Counted from the stretch's first letter, positions 1 to 8,914 are shown. The stretch is DNA of 64,000 nt from Anaerococcus rubeinfantis (GCF_001487145.1 NZ_LN913016.1:248001-312000); one strand, 5' to 3'. Made by a program: numbers and translations. The notes: generated from the letters alone by a model not told the origin.

Positions 1-1
1 T

Positions 2-1051
2 GAACCATCTTTGAAGATGAATAGGCAACTTTTAATTTCTTGGATAGTTCAAGAGATGATGCTACATGGAAATGCTCTTATAATTCCTCATACAAAAAAT
101 GGACTTTTTGTTGAATTTGAAACAATTCCTTACGGGGAATATTCCATTGTTGATGATGAGAGAAATCTTAAAAACAATAGGACTTATTATATAAGACTTA
201 ACAAAGATAACAAAATATATAAGCCTGATGAGGTTTTGCATTTTAGATATAATCCTAATCTTAAAAAGCCTTGGATTGGTGAGGGACAAGAAATTTTACT
301 TAAAGATTTAATGGATGGACTTGGTCAAGCAAGGTCAACTGTTCATGATTTTTTGGAAAATCAAATGTTACCTACTGTGATCATTAGTGTTGATTCTTTA
401 CCAACGGATTTAAAATCATCAAAAGGTCGTGATGAGATTGAAAAAAGATTTATAAAAAGAGCTAAAAACGGTCAACCTTGGATAGTACCTTCTATGATGA
501 GCGTTGAACAAATGAGACCTCTTACCTTAAATGATATTGGAATTAACGAAAGATTTGATATTGATAAAAAATCAGTTGCAGCAATTCTTGGAATACCAGA
601 GTTTATGTTAGGTATTGGAGAATTTGATAAAGACGAATTTAACAATTTTATTAGGACAAAAATTGCTGTTATATGTAAGGCTATTGAACAAGAATTTACT
701 AGAAAGATTTTAATCGATAACAGTTATTATTTTGTCTTTAATAGAAAATCCATGCTTTCTTATGACCTTGATACTTTAGGTGGCTTATATATGGATTTAT
801 TTGAACATGGAATAGTTACTGGTAATGAAGTTCGTGATGTTATGGGAATGAGTCCACTTGATGGATTAGATGAGCTTTTGATTTTGGAAAATTATATTCC
901 TGTGGATAAGAGTGGTGATCAAGAAAAGTTAAAGGGTTCTGATAATAGTTCTAACAAAGATTCTAATAGTAAGTCTGATAATAGTTCTAATGATAAGAAA
1001 GGAGGTAATGATGACGGAGAAGAAAATTCAATACAGAACGAACAAGATTAA
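2..1051 (+). CDS. Phage portal protein (HK97 family), 5' partial
   Basis: The frame is open from base 2, so the true start lies left of the window; the TTG at 11 and ATG at 17 are internal. The visible 350 codons match the C-terminal two thirds of HK97-type portal proteins, which form the dodecameric DNA entry pore at a capsid vertex and dock terminase. The region around residues 180-260 (a GIP-F-GIGEFDKDEFNNF stretch) is typical of the portal stem and crown. The last 45 residues are a Ser/Asn/Lys/Asp-rich low-complexity tail. Protease and capsid genes follow directly, as in HK97-like phages. Family assignment rests on sequence pattern plus gene order. Confidence 0.85.
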   Translation, partial: EPSLKMNRQLLISWIVQEMMLHGNALIIPHTKNGLFVEFETIPYGEYSIVDDERNLKNNRTYYIRLNKDNKIYKPDEVLHFRYNPNLKKPWIGEGQEILLKDLMDGLGQARSTVHDFLENQMLPTVIISVDSLPTDLKSSKGRDEIEKRFIKRAKNGQPWIVPSMMSVEQMRPLTLNDIGINERFDIDKKSVAAILGIPEFMLGIGEFDKDEFNNFIRTKIAVICKAIEQEFTRKILIDNSYYFVFNRKSMLSYDLDTLGGLYMDLFEHGIVTGNEVRDVMGMSPLDGLDELLILENYIPVDKSGDQEKLKGSDNSSNKDSNSKSDNSSNDKKGGNDDGEENSIQNEQD

Positions 1052-1586
1052 TTTTCGTGAAAAGGAAGACGATAAAGATTTAAGAATCGAAGGATATTTT
1101 GTAGTTTATGATGACGAAACTATGCTTTGGGATGGAGTATATGAAAAAATTGATAGAAATGCTTTTGATGGTGAACTTGAAAAAGATATAAGAGCTTTGA
1201 TAGGGCATGATATGGAGAAAGTTTTAGGTCGAACAAAAAATAATACACTTACGCTAAAAAGCGACGACAAGGGCTTGTGGGGCTCAATCTTAATTAATAA
1301 AGATGACCCAGAAGCCCTTTCTTTATATCAAAAAGTAAAAAGAGGTGACGTTGATAAGTGCTCTTTTGGATTTATTCCAACAGATGAAGAGTGTACGGAA
1401 CGTTCAAACGGAAGTCTTTTTACTGTTAAAAAATGTGACCTAATTGAAGTGAGTGTTGTTGCCTTTCCTGCCTATGAAAACACATCAATAAGTGCTAGAA
1501 AAAAGGATTTTGAAAAGAAACGTGAAGAATTTAGGAAGTCTAAATTAAAGGAGAAATTGAATGAAGTTAAAAATCTTAATGCTTAA
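1011..1586 (+). CDS. HK97-family prohead protease
   Basis: This 191-residue protein resembles U35-type prohead proteases, which cleave the delta domain of the capsid protein during head maturation. A GHD motif carrying the likely catalytic His and a KCSFGF motif carrying the likely Ser are visible. An in-frame ATG at 990 exists, but the ribosome binding site GGAGG at 1001-1005 points to the ATG at 1011 (1008 is also possible). The start overlaps the portal gene, which is usual translational coupling. The C-terminus is Lys/Glu rich and overlaps the capsid start by 26 bases. Confidence 0.88.
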   Translation: MTEKKIQYRTNKINFREKEDDKDLRIEGYFVVYDDETMLWDGVYEKIDRNAFDGELEKDIRALIGHDMEKVLGRTKNNTLTLKSDDKGLWGSILINKDDPEALSLYQKVKRGDVDKCSFGFIPTDEECTERSNGSLFTVKKCDLIEVSVVAFPAYENTSISARKKDFEKKREEFRKSKLKEKLNEVKNLNA

Positions 1587-2928
1587 GAAAAAGCTTGAAG
1601 AAAGAAAAGCTAAATTAGAAAAAGTAAATGAAAATCTTGAAGAATTTAAAACAAGAGAAGACGAACTTGAAGAAACAATCAATGAGTTAGACGAAAACTC
1701 TACTGATGAAGAATACGAAGTTGTAAATGAAGAAATCGACAAGCTCGAAAATGAGAAAAAAGAAAAACTTGAAGAGAAGAAAAATCTTGAAGATGAGATT
1801 GAAGAAATTGAAAAATCAATGTCTGAACTCGAAGAAGATACTGTTGATGAAGAAAAAGAGGAAACAAACGAAGAAAGAAAAATTGAAAAGAAACAAGTTG
1901 AAAAAAGAGGTGGTTATATGAACTTTGCTAATTTGAATTTTAACAATATGGATAGAAGACAAAGAGTTGGAAGAATACTTGAAAAAGACGAGAACGTTGA
2001 ATTTTTTAGAAATCTTACTAACTTATATTTTAAAAGAGAAGCGGCTCTTGCTGGAATGACTAAAGACACTGCTGGACTTATGATTCCTGATGATGTTTAT
2101 TATGAAATAAACCAAAGAATAGGAGATTATGGTTCTTTATATAATTTAGTTAGAAAATTAAATTTAGTCGGAAAAGCAAGAATTATTATGAACGCTGGTA
2201 CACCAAAAATGTACTGGACTGAAAAATGTGAACCTTTAAAAGAAACAACGCTTGGGGAATTAAATTCTGTTGAACTTGATAACTTTAAGCTTGGTGGATA
2301 TCTATTCTTATGTGAATCTTTTGTACAAGATGTAAATGAAAATAAACATCACTCAATTACAATTGCTGATTATATTATAAATGAATTTGCTAAGGCTATT
2401 GCACAAGCTTTAGACGAAGCAATCTACAATGGTAAGGGTGCAACTGAAAAACAACCTGAAGGAATTACAAGTGTTGTTAAAACTACAAAGAAAGTTACAA
2501 GTATATTGGAACTTTTGGGTGTTATAGGCGATATAGATGTTTTATTCTATGAACATAATGCTCCACAAGGAACTATCACAGTTGCTGGAAATAGAAAAAC
2601 ACTTTATAAATGGATTTATCCTGAAACATGGGGAAAAGATTCTAATGGAAAACTTGTATATGGTATGGGAAATACTCTACCAGATGGAACTAGAATTGAA
2701 ACATCAAATGTAATTCCTGATGATGAAATAGTAGTAGGGGATTTTAACCAATATATTCTAGGAATTAGAAAAGATATGACTTTTGATACTAACGATAGAT
2801 TACAATGGATTGAAGAAAATATCGGATATAAAATCAGAGGAAGATATGACGGTAAAGTTATCAATCCTAAAGCTTTTGCAAGATGCAAATTTGCAGCTCC
2901 AACAACATCACCTACAACTGGGGCTTAA
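1561..2928 (+). CDS. Major capsid protein, HK97 fold, with N-terminal delta domain
   Basis: The protein has 455 residues. Residues 1 to about 115 are a highly charged coiled coil, the scaffold-like delta domain expected to be removed by the upstream protease. The rest resembles HK97-type major capsid proteins, ending in a domain with a YILGIRKDM-type stretch and a C-terminal region rich in Ala, Pro and Thr. The start at 1561 has an AAAGGAG site about 8 bases upstream. An internal ATG at 1918, at the predicted cleavage boundary, has its own GAGGTGG site. Confidence 0.88.
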   Translation: MKLKILMLKKKLEERKAKLEKVNENLEEFKTREDELEETINELDENSTDEEYEVVNEEIDKLENEKKEKLEEKKNLEDEIEEIEKSMSELEEDTVDEEKEETNEERKIEKKQVEKRGGYMNFANLNFNNMDRRQRVGRILEKDENVEFFRNLTNLYFKREAALAGMTKDTAGLMIPDDVYYEINQRIGDYGSLYNLVRKLNLVGKARIIMNAGTPKMYWTEKCEPLKETTLGELNSVELDNFKLGGYLFLCESFVQDVNENKHHSITIADYIINEFAKAIAQALDEAIYNGKGATEKQPEGITSVVKTTKKVTSILELLGVIGDIDVLFYEHNAPQGTITVAGNRKTLYKWIYPETWGKDSNGKLVYGMGNTLPDGTRIETSNVIPDDEIVVGDFNQYILGIRKDMTFDTNDRLQWIEENIGYKIRGRYDGKVINPKAFARCKFAAPTTSPTTGA

Positions 2929-2938
2929 TTAATATAAA

Positions 2939-3235
2939 ATGAAAAACGGTGAAAAAATAGATTCCCTCACTACTTTGGTAAAACAAAGGGAGGGAATTTT
3001 AAATACTGTTCAAGATGAATACATTAATGCAATAGTAAAAGGTGTGATCAATGAACTTGAAAAACAACATGGAATAAGTGTTAACCTTGATGATATGGAT
3101 ATATTCATGCTTGTCGTTGATATGGCAAGTTTTAGATATTCCAATCGTGATTCTATTGAGGGTTTTCCTAAGCATCTTGAATATAGGTTAAGAAATTTTT
3201 ATATTAATAAGTCAAACGATATTGAGGGTGATTAA
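2939..3235 (+). CDS. Head-tail connector protein (gp6-like)
   Basis: This is a small mostly helical 98-residue protein directly after the capsid gene. Size, position and the conserved pattern (VDMASFRYSNRD, then GFPKHLEYRLRNFY) fit phage gp6-like head-tail connectors or DNA packaging proteins that bind under the portal. It ends immediately before the next gene's GTG start. Its upstream spacer is only 10 bases and shows no strong ribosome binding site, suggesting coupling to capsid translation. Confidence 0.7.
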   Translation: MKNGEKIDSLTTLVKQREGILNTVQDEYINAIVKGVINELEKQHGISVNLDDMDIFMLVVDMASFRYSNRDSIEGFPKHLEYRLRNFYINKSNDIEGD

Positions 3236-3709
3236 GTGACCTATGATGATATTGTAATTTTATTTAATAAAGCAAGAGAAGAAAAAGACAAATATGGAAA
3301 TACTCATCTAATTTTTGATGAGATTTCCATAAGTCAAGCCTTTTGTCACATAAGAGATATTGGTCGTGAGGAGTTTTATCTTGGTAAAAATAATAGATAT
3401 AAACCTTCCAAAGTTATAACTATGAAAATTAGTCAATATGAAGGTGCTCAATACATGATTATTGGTAAAAGTATGGATTTGAAAAAGGATTTAAATGATT
3501 TTGTAAATGATGAAAATATAAAATTATTTAAGCTTATAAGAAGTTATTCTCCATCATCTCTTATGCTTGGTCGTAATGAGAAAAAAATTATAGGTGCTTA
3601 TAAACCTGGTCGTGATGATATTGAGATAGTCCTTGAAGAACAATATGGAACACCAAGAAGTGAAATTAGAGAACAAGTTAAAAAAATTCTTGGAAGTGAT
3701 GAAAATTGA
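3236..3709 (+). CDS. Putative head closure / head-tail joining protein
   Basis: This 157-residue protein begins with GTG directly after the connector stop codon. I do not recognise a specific motif. In siphophage order, the gene between connector and gp10-like tail completion protein normally encodes the stopper or head closure protein, and the mixed beta-rich composition (YIGKNNRYKPSKVITMKI region) is compatible. The 3' end overlaps the next start in a TTGA arrangement. Function is inferred from position. Confidence 0.55.
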   Translation: MTYDDIVILFNKAREEKDKYGNTHLIFDEISISQAFCHIRDIGREEFYLGKNNRYKPSKVITMKISQYEGAQYMIIGKSMDLKKDLNDFVNDENIKLFKLIRSYSPSSLMLGRNEKKIIGAYKPGRDDIEIVLEEQYGTPRSEIREQVKKILGSDEN

Positions 3710-4107
3710 AAAGTTTATCGGAACAATTAAAGGAAATATTAAAAGACGAAACTTTGGAAACTAGAAAAAAGATTGAAGAAGTGGCTGACCAATCGAGTGA
3801 ATTTGGATTAAATCTTATTAAAAAAAGAAGTCCAAGAGATGGCAATAGGAAATCCACTAGGGTTGGTAAAGGTCGTTATGCTAGTGGGTGGAGAGATGAG
3901 AAAGAGTATGTGGGTGGTTTAATTATGAAACATACTTTACACAATGTAAATGAACCTACTTTAACTCACCTACTTGAAAATGGTCACGTGGTTAAAAATC
4001 AATTTGGTACTTATGGAAGAGCAAGAGCAATTCCTCATATAGAAAGGACTGAAAAAGATACTGCTGATTATTTTGAACAAAATGTTGTTAGGAAATTAGA
4101 AAAATGA
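3706..4107 (+). CDS. HK97 gp10-like minor structural / tail completion protein
   Basis: The 133-residue protein starts with TTG at 3706, overlapping the previous TGA. The central segment with STRVGKGRYASGW followed by HTLHNVNEPTLTHLLENGH and an IPHIERT motif is characteristic of HK97 gp10 family proteins, which complete the head-tail interface. The overlap with the following gene (ATGA) indicates tight translational coupling across the head-tail joining genes. Confidence 0.8.
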   Translation: MKSLSEQLKEILKDETLETRKKIEEVADQSSEFGLNLIKKRSPRDGNRKSTRVGKGRYASGWRDEKEYVGGLIMKHTLHNVNEPTLTHLLENGHVVKNQFGTYGRARAIPHIERTEKDTADYFEQNVVRKLEK

Positions 4108-4406
4108 TAAAAAATCCGATGGAAATATTTAAAAATTTTGAACTTGATATTGACCATGGAACTATCAAAAAGAGTGAACCTCCATTTTTAGTTTATCGTG
4201 GTAAAGGTAGTTCAAATTTTAGTGCGGAAGATAAAATTTATTATAGGGTGTATGACTACACTATTGAATATTATTTTATCTATAAGAATGAAGATATGGA
4301 AAGAGCTATCGAAGAAAGATTTGATAGAGAAAATATAATGTGGGATAAGTCGTCAGATGTGTTTATTGAAGAAGAAAATATGTTTGTGATTTATTACACA
4401 ATTTAA
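4104..4406 (+). CDS. Putative tail terminator protein
   Basis: This is a 100-residue protein starting in an ATGA overlap with the gp10-like gene. It occupies the slot between tail completion and major tail protein, where siphophages encode the tail terminator. The PPFLVYRGKGSSNFSAEDKIYYRVYDYTI stretch, shortened here to its key PPFLVY and YYRVYDYTIEYY parts, resembles small tail proteins of Firmicutes prophages. A terminator follows. Assignment is by position and weak similarity. Confidence 0.6.
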   Translation: MIKNPMEIFKNFELDIDHGTIKKSEPPFLVYRGKGSSNFSAEDKIYYRVYDYTIEYYFIYKNEDMERAIEERFDRENIMWDKSSDVFIEEENMFVIYYTI

Positions 4407-4420
4407 TAAATATAAGAATT

Positions 4421-4450
4421 AGTGTTTTACGAAAGTAAGGCACTTTTTTA
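4421..4450 (+). terminator. Intrinsic terminator between head-joining and tail genes
   Basis: A 10-bp stem (arms AGTGTTTTAC and GTAAGGCACT, with G-T pairs) closes a GAAA tetraloop and is followed by six T residues. It lies between the tail terminator gene and the major tail protein and may set the higher level of tail-tube mRNA. Confidence 0.75.
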
Positions 4451-4474
4451 ATGCAAAAATTAAAGGAGATAAAA

Positions 4475-5059
4475 ATGGCAAGTGAAAACAAAGTAAAATT
4501 TGGTTTAAGAAATGTACACATATTCCCAATTGAAGAAGAAAGTGATACAAAAATAACTTATGGAAAAGTTATTAAGTTACCAGGAGCTGTAAATTTATCA
4601 TTATCAATAGAAGGAGATGAAAATACTTTCTATGCTGATGATATACCATATTATAGTACATTTTCAAACAATGGATATTCTGGAGATTTGGAAATAGCAA
4701 TGATTACAGATGAATTTATTGTTGGAATATTGGGTCAACAAAAAGACGAAAATGGGGCAATAATTGAATCAATTAATGATAAAATAAAACCTTTTGCTAT
4801 GGCTTTTGAATTTCAAGGTGATGCAAAGGCTACAAGAAATATCTTATATAAAGTTACTGCTTCAAGACCAAGTGCTGAACATTCAACAATTGGTGAAACT
4901 AAAGAACCTCAAACAGATACTTTATCAATAAAAGCTATTGCAAGAACAAGTGATGGAAGAATTAAGGCAAGACTTTATGAAGGTCAAACTGGTTATGAAA
5001 CATTTTATGACAATGTTTATGAAGGAACAATAATAAGAGGACCAAAGATCGGGGAGTAA
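4475..5059 (+). CDS. Phage major tail protein
   Basis: The protein has 194 residues from the ATG at 4475, chosen because AAAGGAGA lies just upstream; the ATG at 4451 has no such site. The sequence (KVKFGLRNVHIFPI near the start, the FYADDIPYYSTFSNNGYSGDLEIA region, and a central PFAMAFEFQGD motif) is typical of phi13-family major tail proteins that polymerise into the tail tube. It is followed by the tail assembly chaperone genes, as expected. Confidence 0.85.
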   Translation: MASENKVKFGLRNVHIFPIEEESDTKITYGKVIKLPGAVNLSLSIEGDENTFYADDIPYYSTFSNNGYSGDLEIAMITDEFIVGILGQQKDENGAIIESINDKIKPFAMAFEFQGDAKATRNILYKVTASRPSAEHSTIGETKEPQTDTLSIKAIARTSDGRIKARLYEGQTGYETFYDNVYEGTIIRGPKIGE

Positions 5060-5062
5060 AAA

Positions 5063-5512
5063 TTGCAAAAAACAATAGAAATTAATGGCAAGAAAGTGGA
5101 TTTTAAATTCACTCTTGCCGCTTTTTATATATTTAAAAATCAATTTGGTTATGACGCTATGAACAAAATAGTACCTATGATTGGGGAAGTTATGTCGGGT
5201 CTTGATTTTAGTATATTACAAAAGAAAAAAGTTAAGACCGAAGATTTCTATGAAATGATTGGAGAAAGTTTACAAAACACTTTTGGTTTTGAAATGGTTG
5301 ATATTCTTAACTTCATTTGGGCTTTCGCTAAGTGTGGAAATAACGAGATTGGAGATCCTATTTCTTGGTATTCAAGTTTTGATGAATTTCCAATAATTGA
5401 TGTGATGAAAGAATTTATACCAGCACTTATGGAATCTCTTGGAAGTAAAAAAAAATTAGTGAAGAAGAATACGGAAGTGAAGATTCAAAAGAAAACAGAG
5501 AAACAACAGTAG
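5063..5512 (+). CDS. Tail assembly chaperone, short (G-like) product
   Basis: The 149-residue product starts at an in-frame TTG at 5063, three bases after the tail protein stop. It corresponds to the G-like chaperone that coats the tape measure protein before tube assembly. Its C-terminus runs through an A9 tract at 5447-5455 and ends in a Lys-rich tail. The -1 frame downstream stays open to 5700, so a longer GT-type product by frameshifting is expected. Sequence identification is by context and by the frameshift architecture. Confidence 0.75.
   Translation: MQKTIEINGKKVDFKFTLAAFYIFKNQFGYDAMNKIVPMIGEVMSGLDFSILQKKKVKTEDFYEMIGESLQNTFGFEMVDILNFIWAFAKCGNNEIGDPISWYSSFDEFPIIDVMKEFIPALMESLGSKKKLVKKNTEVKIQKKTEKQQ
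5447..5455 (+). promoter_or_regulatory. Programmed -1 frameshift site (slippery A9 run)
   Basis: Nine A residues occupy three zero-frame AAA codons just after GGA AGT, giving the slippery heptamer A-AAA-AAA. A -1 slip enters an open frame beginning ATT AGT GAA GAA that continues to the TAA at 5698-5700. Tail assembly chaperone genes of siphophages classically use this mechanism. Confidence 0.8.
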
Positions 5513-5700
5513 ATACTGATTTATTGTTTCAAAGTGGTCTTATGTGCAAGATGGATTTTGAAATGATTAGTCAAATGACACCGGGTAATTTGGTTGATTA
5601 TATTTTATCCTATAACGAATATCAAGGAAAAGTGAATGGAAATGACAAGAAAAAACCTAAAGTCCGTCTTGCCACACAAGCTGACTTTGACAATTTTTAA
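5455..5700 (+). CDS. Tail assembly chaperone T extension, translated by -1 frameshift
   Basis: This 81-codon open frame lies in the -1 register relative to the chaperone gene and has no convincing start of its own. It carries a MTPGNLVDYILSYNEYQ segment and a C-terminal RLATQADFDNF motif typical of the second tail assembly chaperone domain. The stop at 5698-5700 lies 20 bases before the tape measure start. It should be made only as a fusion of about 211 residues to the upstream chaperone. Confidence 0.75.
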   Translation: MSEEEYGSEDSKENRETTVDTDLLFQSGLMCKMDFEMISQMTPGNLVDYILSYNEYQGKVNGNDKKKPKVRLATQADFDNF

Positions 5701-5719
5701 AAGTTTGGAGGTGTAATTT

Positions 5720-7981
5720 ATGGCTAGAAAAGTCAGAGGTATAACAATTGAATTTAGTGCTGATATGACCAAGTTTGAAAAAGCTATGAATGAAGCCTAC
5801 AGTAAGGGTCGAAGTCTTGAAAGACAAATGAAAGATATTAATAGACTTTTAAAGGTTAGACCAAGTGACCAAGGTTTATATACACAAGCTTTTAAAACAT
5901 TAGAAAAGCAAATAGAAAACTCTAAAAATAAACTTAAAGAATTAAAAGCTGCTTATACGGTGGCTGTAAAAGAGTTTAATGAGGGAAAAATTGGCAAAGA
6001 AGCCTTGTTTGCTTTACAAAGAGATATCAAGGCTACTGAAAATGATTTAAAAAAATTTAATAAAGCTCTTGATGAAATGAAGAAAAAAGCTAGTCACTTT
6101 GAGGAGTTGAGAGCTAAGATATCTAAGGTTGATGAGAGTCTTAAAAAGAATAAGGATTTATTAGACCAAGTTAATAAGGCTTTGAAGCTTGATCCTAAAA
6201 ATGTTGGACTTGTTAAAAATCAACAAGATTTGTTAGCAAATTCAATTTATGAAACTAAGAAGAAGCTTGATTTGTGTAGACAAGCTCAAGAAGAGTTAGT
6301 CAAAGAGTTTAATAAAGGTAATTATTCAAAAGATGAATATACAGAAAAATATGCTAAGTTAAGAACTGAAATAATAAATGCTAAAGAAGAGATAAAAAGG
6401 CTTGCCAAGGAAAGTGATATAACCAGCATTAAGCTTAAAAATATGTCAGAATCTTTTGAAAAGGTTGGAAATGGTTTGAAAAGTGCTGGAGATTGGATGA
6501 CTAAAAGAGTCACCTTACCAATTACAGGTGCTATGACTCTTGCAACAAAAGAAGCTATTAATCTTGAAGATGCTATGGCTGGAGTTCGTAAGACTACTAC
6601 TATGACTGATACTGAATTAAAGCAAATGGAAGATACCTTTGTTAGTATGAGTAAGACAACGCCAGTTACTGCAAAAGAGCTTGCTAATATTGGTGAGATG
6701 GCAGGACAACTTGGAATTAAGAAAGAAAATATTGCTGAATTTTCCAAGGTTATTTCTGATTTAACTATTGCTACCAACCTTACCGCCGAAGAAGGTGCTA
6801 AGGATTTGGCAAGGTTTATTGCTATAACAGGTGAGACTCAAGATAAGGTATCTAATCTTGGTTCTACAATAGTTGAACTTGGTAATAACTATGCCACAAG
6901 TGAGTCTGAAATTCTTGATATGAGTTTAAGGCTTGCAGCCCAAGGTGATATAGCTGGACTTACAAGTGCTGAAACTATGGGAATTGCTACTGCTTTGTCC
7001 GCTGTAGGTTTAAAGTCAGAACAAGGTGGATCATCATTTTCAAGGGTTATGATGAAAATGAATACTGCTGTTCTTTCTACACAAGAAAGAATGGGTATGC
7101 TTAACAAGGCTCTTGAAGGAACTGGATATACCATAGAAGATGTGCAAAATGCAATGGCTCAAGGCGGTAAAAAAGGTAAAGCCGCTTTAGATGAAATCGG
7201 TCAAGCTATTGGAATGACCGGTGATGATTTAAAAGAGCTTGCTAGTGAGTCTGAAAATTCAAGTGAGAAGTTAGAGGTTTTAGGTCAAGTTTCAGGACTT
7301 GGTGCTGAAGGTTTTGCTAAGGCTTGGAGAGAAAATCCTATGAAAGCTATTCAAGCTTTTATAGAAGGTCTTGGTAAAATGAAGGATAAAAACGAGGATT
7401 TAACAAAAGTTTTTGAAGCCTTGGATATGAACGGTATTCGTGAAGTTGATACTCTACAAAGAGTCGCTGGTGCAAATAAGCTATTGGGTAATGCTGTTGA
7501 TGATGCAACTAAAGCTTATGAGTCTAATGTTGCTTTACAAAAAGAGGTTGATATTTTCAACAAAACTACTGGTAATCAATTAAAAATCCTTAAAAATGAT
7601 TTCATAGCTTTGGGACTTAAAATTGGAAAAATCCTTATTCCAGTTTTAAAAGATTTAGTCGACTGGTTAAAAGGCATAGTTGAAAAAACTGAACAAATGA
7701 AACCGGGAGAAATTGAACGTTGGGTAAAAGCTTTATTAGGTATTGCTGCTATAGGACCAATTGTTGGAACGATAGGTAGGTTTTTTATTGGACTAAGTAA
7801 TATAACTGGTGCTTTAAGTAATATGTCAGGTGCTCTGGCAGGAGTGAAAGCAGGTGCTGATGTGGCAAGTGGGTTTCGTGTCATAATAGTGATAGAGGCA
7901 AATAGTTATGTAAATATAAGGAGTTCAAGACTTCTACCAAAGTTTAAAACTCAAAAAATAAATAGTTGGTGTGCTGCTTAG
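5720..7981 (+). CDS. Phage tail tape measure protein, truncated
   Basis: The 753-residue product has an N-terminal coiled-coil half (residues 1-240) and a TMP core with the hallmark AITGETQDKVSNLGSTIVELGN and SAVGLKSEQGGSSFSRVM segments. GGAGGTG precedes the ATG. Similarity to tape measure proteins ends near GADVASGF (base about 7875). The last 36 residues are hydrophobic and basic and unlike the family, and no C-terminal membrane, lysin or coil domains follow. Siphophage tape measures are usually longer, and the next genes belong to a conjugative element. I infer the element inserted here and the tail of this frame is element DNA. Confidence 0.82.
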   Translation: MARKVRGITIEFSADMTKFEKAMNEAYSKGRSLERQMKDINRLLKVRPSDQGLYTQAFKTLEKQIENSKNKLKELKAAYTVAVKEFNEGKIGKEALFALQRDIKATENDLKKFNKALDEMKKKASHFEELRAKISKVDESLKKNKDLLDQVNKALKLDPKNVGLVKNQQDLLANSIYETKKKLDLCRQAQEELVKEFNKGNYSKDEYTEKYAKLRTEIINAKEEIKRLAKESDITSIKLKNMSESFEKVGNGLKSAGDWMTKRVTLPITGAMTLATKEAINLEDAMAGVRKTTTMTDTELKQMEDTFVSMSKTTPVTAKELANIGEMAGQLGIKKENIAEFSKVISDLTIATNLTAEEGAKDLARFIAITGETQDKVSNLGSTIVELGNNYATSESEILDMSLRLAAQGDIAGLTSAETMGIATALSAVGLKSEQGGSSFSRVMMKMNTAVLSTQERMGMLNKALEGTGYTIEDVQNAMAQGGKKGKAALDEIGQAIGMTGDDLKELASESENSSEKLEVLGQVSGLGAEGFAKAWRENPMKAIQAFIEGLGKMKDKNEDLTKVFEALDMNGIREVDTLQRVAGANKLLGNAVDDATKAYESNVALQKEVDIFNKTTGNQLKILKNDFIALGLKIGKILIPVLKDLVDWLKGIVEKTEQMKPGEIERWVKALLGIAAIGPIVGTIGRFFIGLSNITGALSNMSGALAGVKAGADVASGFRVIIVIEANSYVNIRSSRLLPKFKTQKINSWCAA

Positions 7982-8083
7982 AGTATCCATTTTAACAATG
8001 GGTATTGTAAATAGCATACCAATAAAACTAAGGATTCTTTAAAGAGTCTTATTTTGTGATGAAAATTTAATATGTAAATTTTA

Positions 8084-8118
8084 GACGATAGAAAGCAATA
8101 ATTCTGTCGTCTTTTTTT
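8084..8118 (+). terminator. Leader terminator upstream of replication initiator
   Basis: Arms GACGATAGAA and TTCTGTCGTC pair over 10 bp (one G-T pair) and are followed by seven T residues. Only about 12 bases separate the T run from the GGAGGT ribosome binding site of the next gene. The rest of 7982-8140 is AT-rich, with a second weaker hairpin near 8031-8050 and no gene. Confidence 0.75.
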
Positions 8119-8140
8119 ATTTTAAAGAGAGGAGGTAGGA

Positions 8141-8914
8141 ATGAATTTTGATTATTTTTATAATAGGCAATCTGAGATGTATAACTTCATTAGGTTACCT
8201 ATGGTATTAATGGAAGATGAGATTTTTGAGAGCATTTCTATTGAAGCTAAAGTTTTGTATTCATATATGCTTAATCGAATGGGTCTTTCATATAAAAATG
8301 GCTGGATAGATGAAGATGGAAAAGTCTTTATTTACTACACAATGGATGCTATTAAAGAGCAATTTAACTGTGCTAATGATAAAGCCTTAAAGATTATAAA
8401 TGAGCTTGATATAAAATCAGGAATTGGATTGATAGAAAAGAAAAGACAAGGACTTGGAAAACCAAATAGGATATATGTTAAAGATTTTATGAGTGTTTTC
8501 TCCGATTCAAATAATAGAAATCCAGATTTCCGAAAAGCAGAAGTCCAGACTTCCGATAATCGGAATTCAAGAACTCCTAATAACAGACTTCAAGATTTCC
8601 GAAAATCGGAAGGTAACTATAACAATATTAGTAATAATGAGTTAAGAAAGAATGATTTTAGTAAGGGACAAAAGCCTTATGGAATATATAAAAACATATT
8701 TTTGACTGATGAAGAATACAAGGACTTAACAAATGAGTTAGGAAGTAGAATTAGTGACTACATTGATAGGTTGTCGTCATATATGAAAGCAAATAACAGA
8801 GTGTATCAAGATTACAAGGCAACGATAATCAATTGGTATCTTAATGATCAGGCAAAAAACATTAATGATAATACAACAAGGAAAATGAATTACGATATAG
8901 GAGAGAGTTTATGA
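8141..8914 (+). CDS. repA: Replication initiator protein A (RepA_N-like)
   Basis: The 257-residue protein begins with the typical RepA_N pattern: YNFIRLPMVLMEDEIFESISIEAKVLY, of which the LPMVL and SIEAKVLYSYML parts are diagnostic, then a winged-helix domain to about residue 120. The centre is a Ser/Asn/Arg-rich linker with a repeated motif, and the C-terminus is helical. Such initiators open many Tn1549-like elements and some plasmids and may support rolling or theta replication of the excised circle. GGAGGT precedes the ATG. The gene overlaps the loader gene by 4 bases. Confidence 0.85.
   Translation: MNFDYFYNRQSEMYNFIRLPMVLMEDEIFESISIEAKVLYSYMLNRMGLSYKNGWIDEDGKVFIYYTMDAIKEQFNCANDKALKIINELDIKSGIGLIEKKRQGLGKPNRIYVKDFMSVFSDSNNRNPDFRKAEVQTSDNRNSRTPNNRLQDFRKSEGNYNNISNNELRKNDFSKGQKPYGIYKNIFLTDEEYKDLTNELGSRISDYIDRLSSYMKANNRVYQDYKATIINWYLNDQAKNINDNTTRKMNYDIGESL

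Noticed and set aside
1545-1742. A Ser-rich minus-strand frame opposite the capsid delta domain.
   Set aside because: Poly-Ser arises from the complement of Glu/Lys codons of the coiled coil; no independent evidence.
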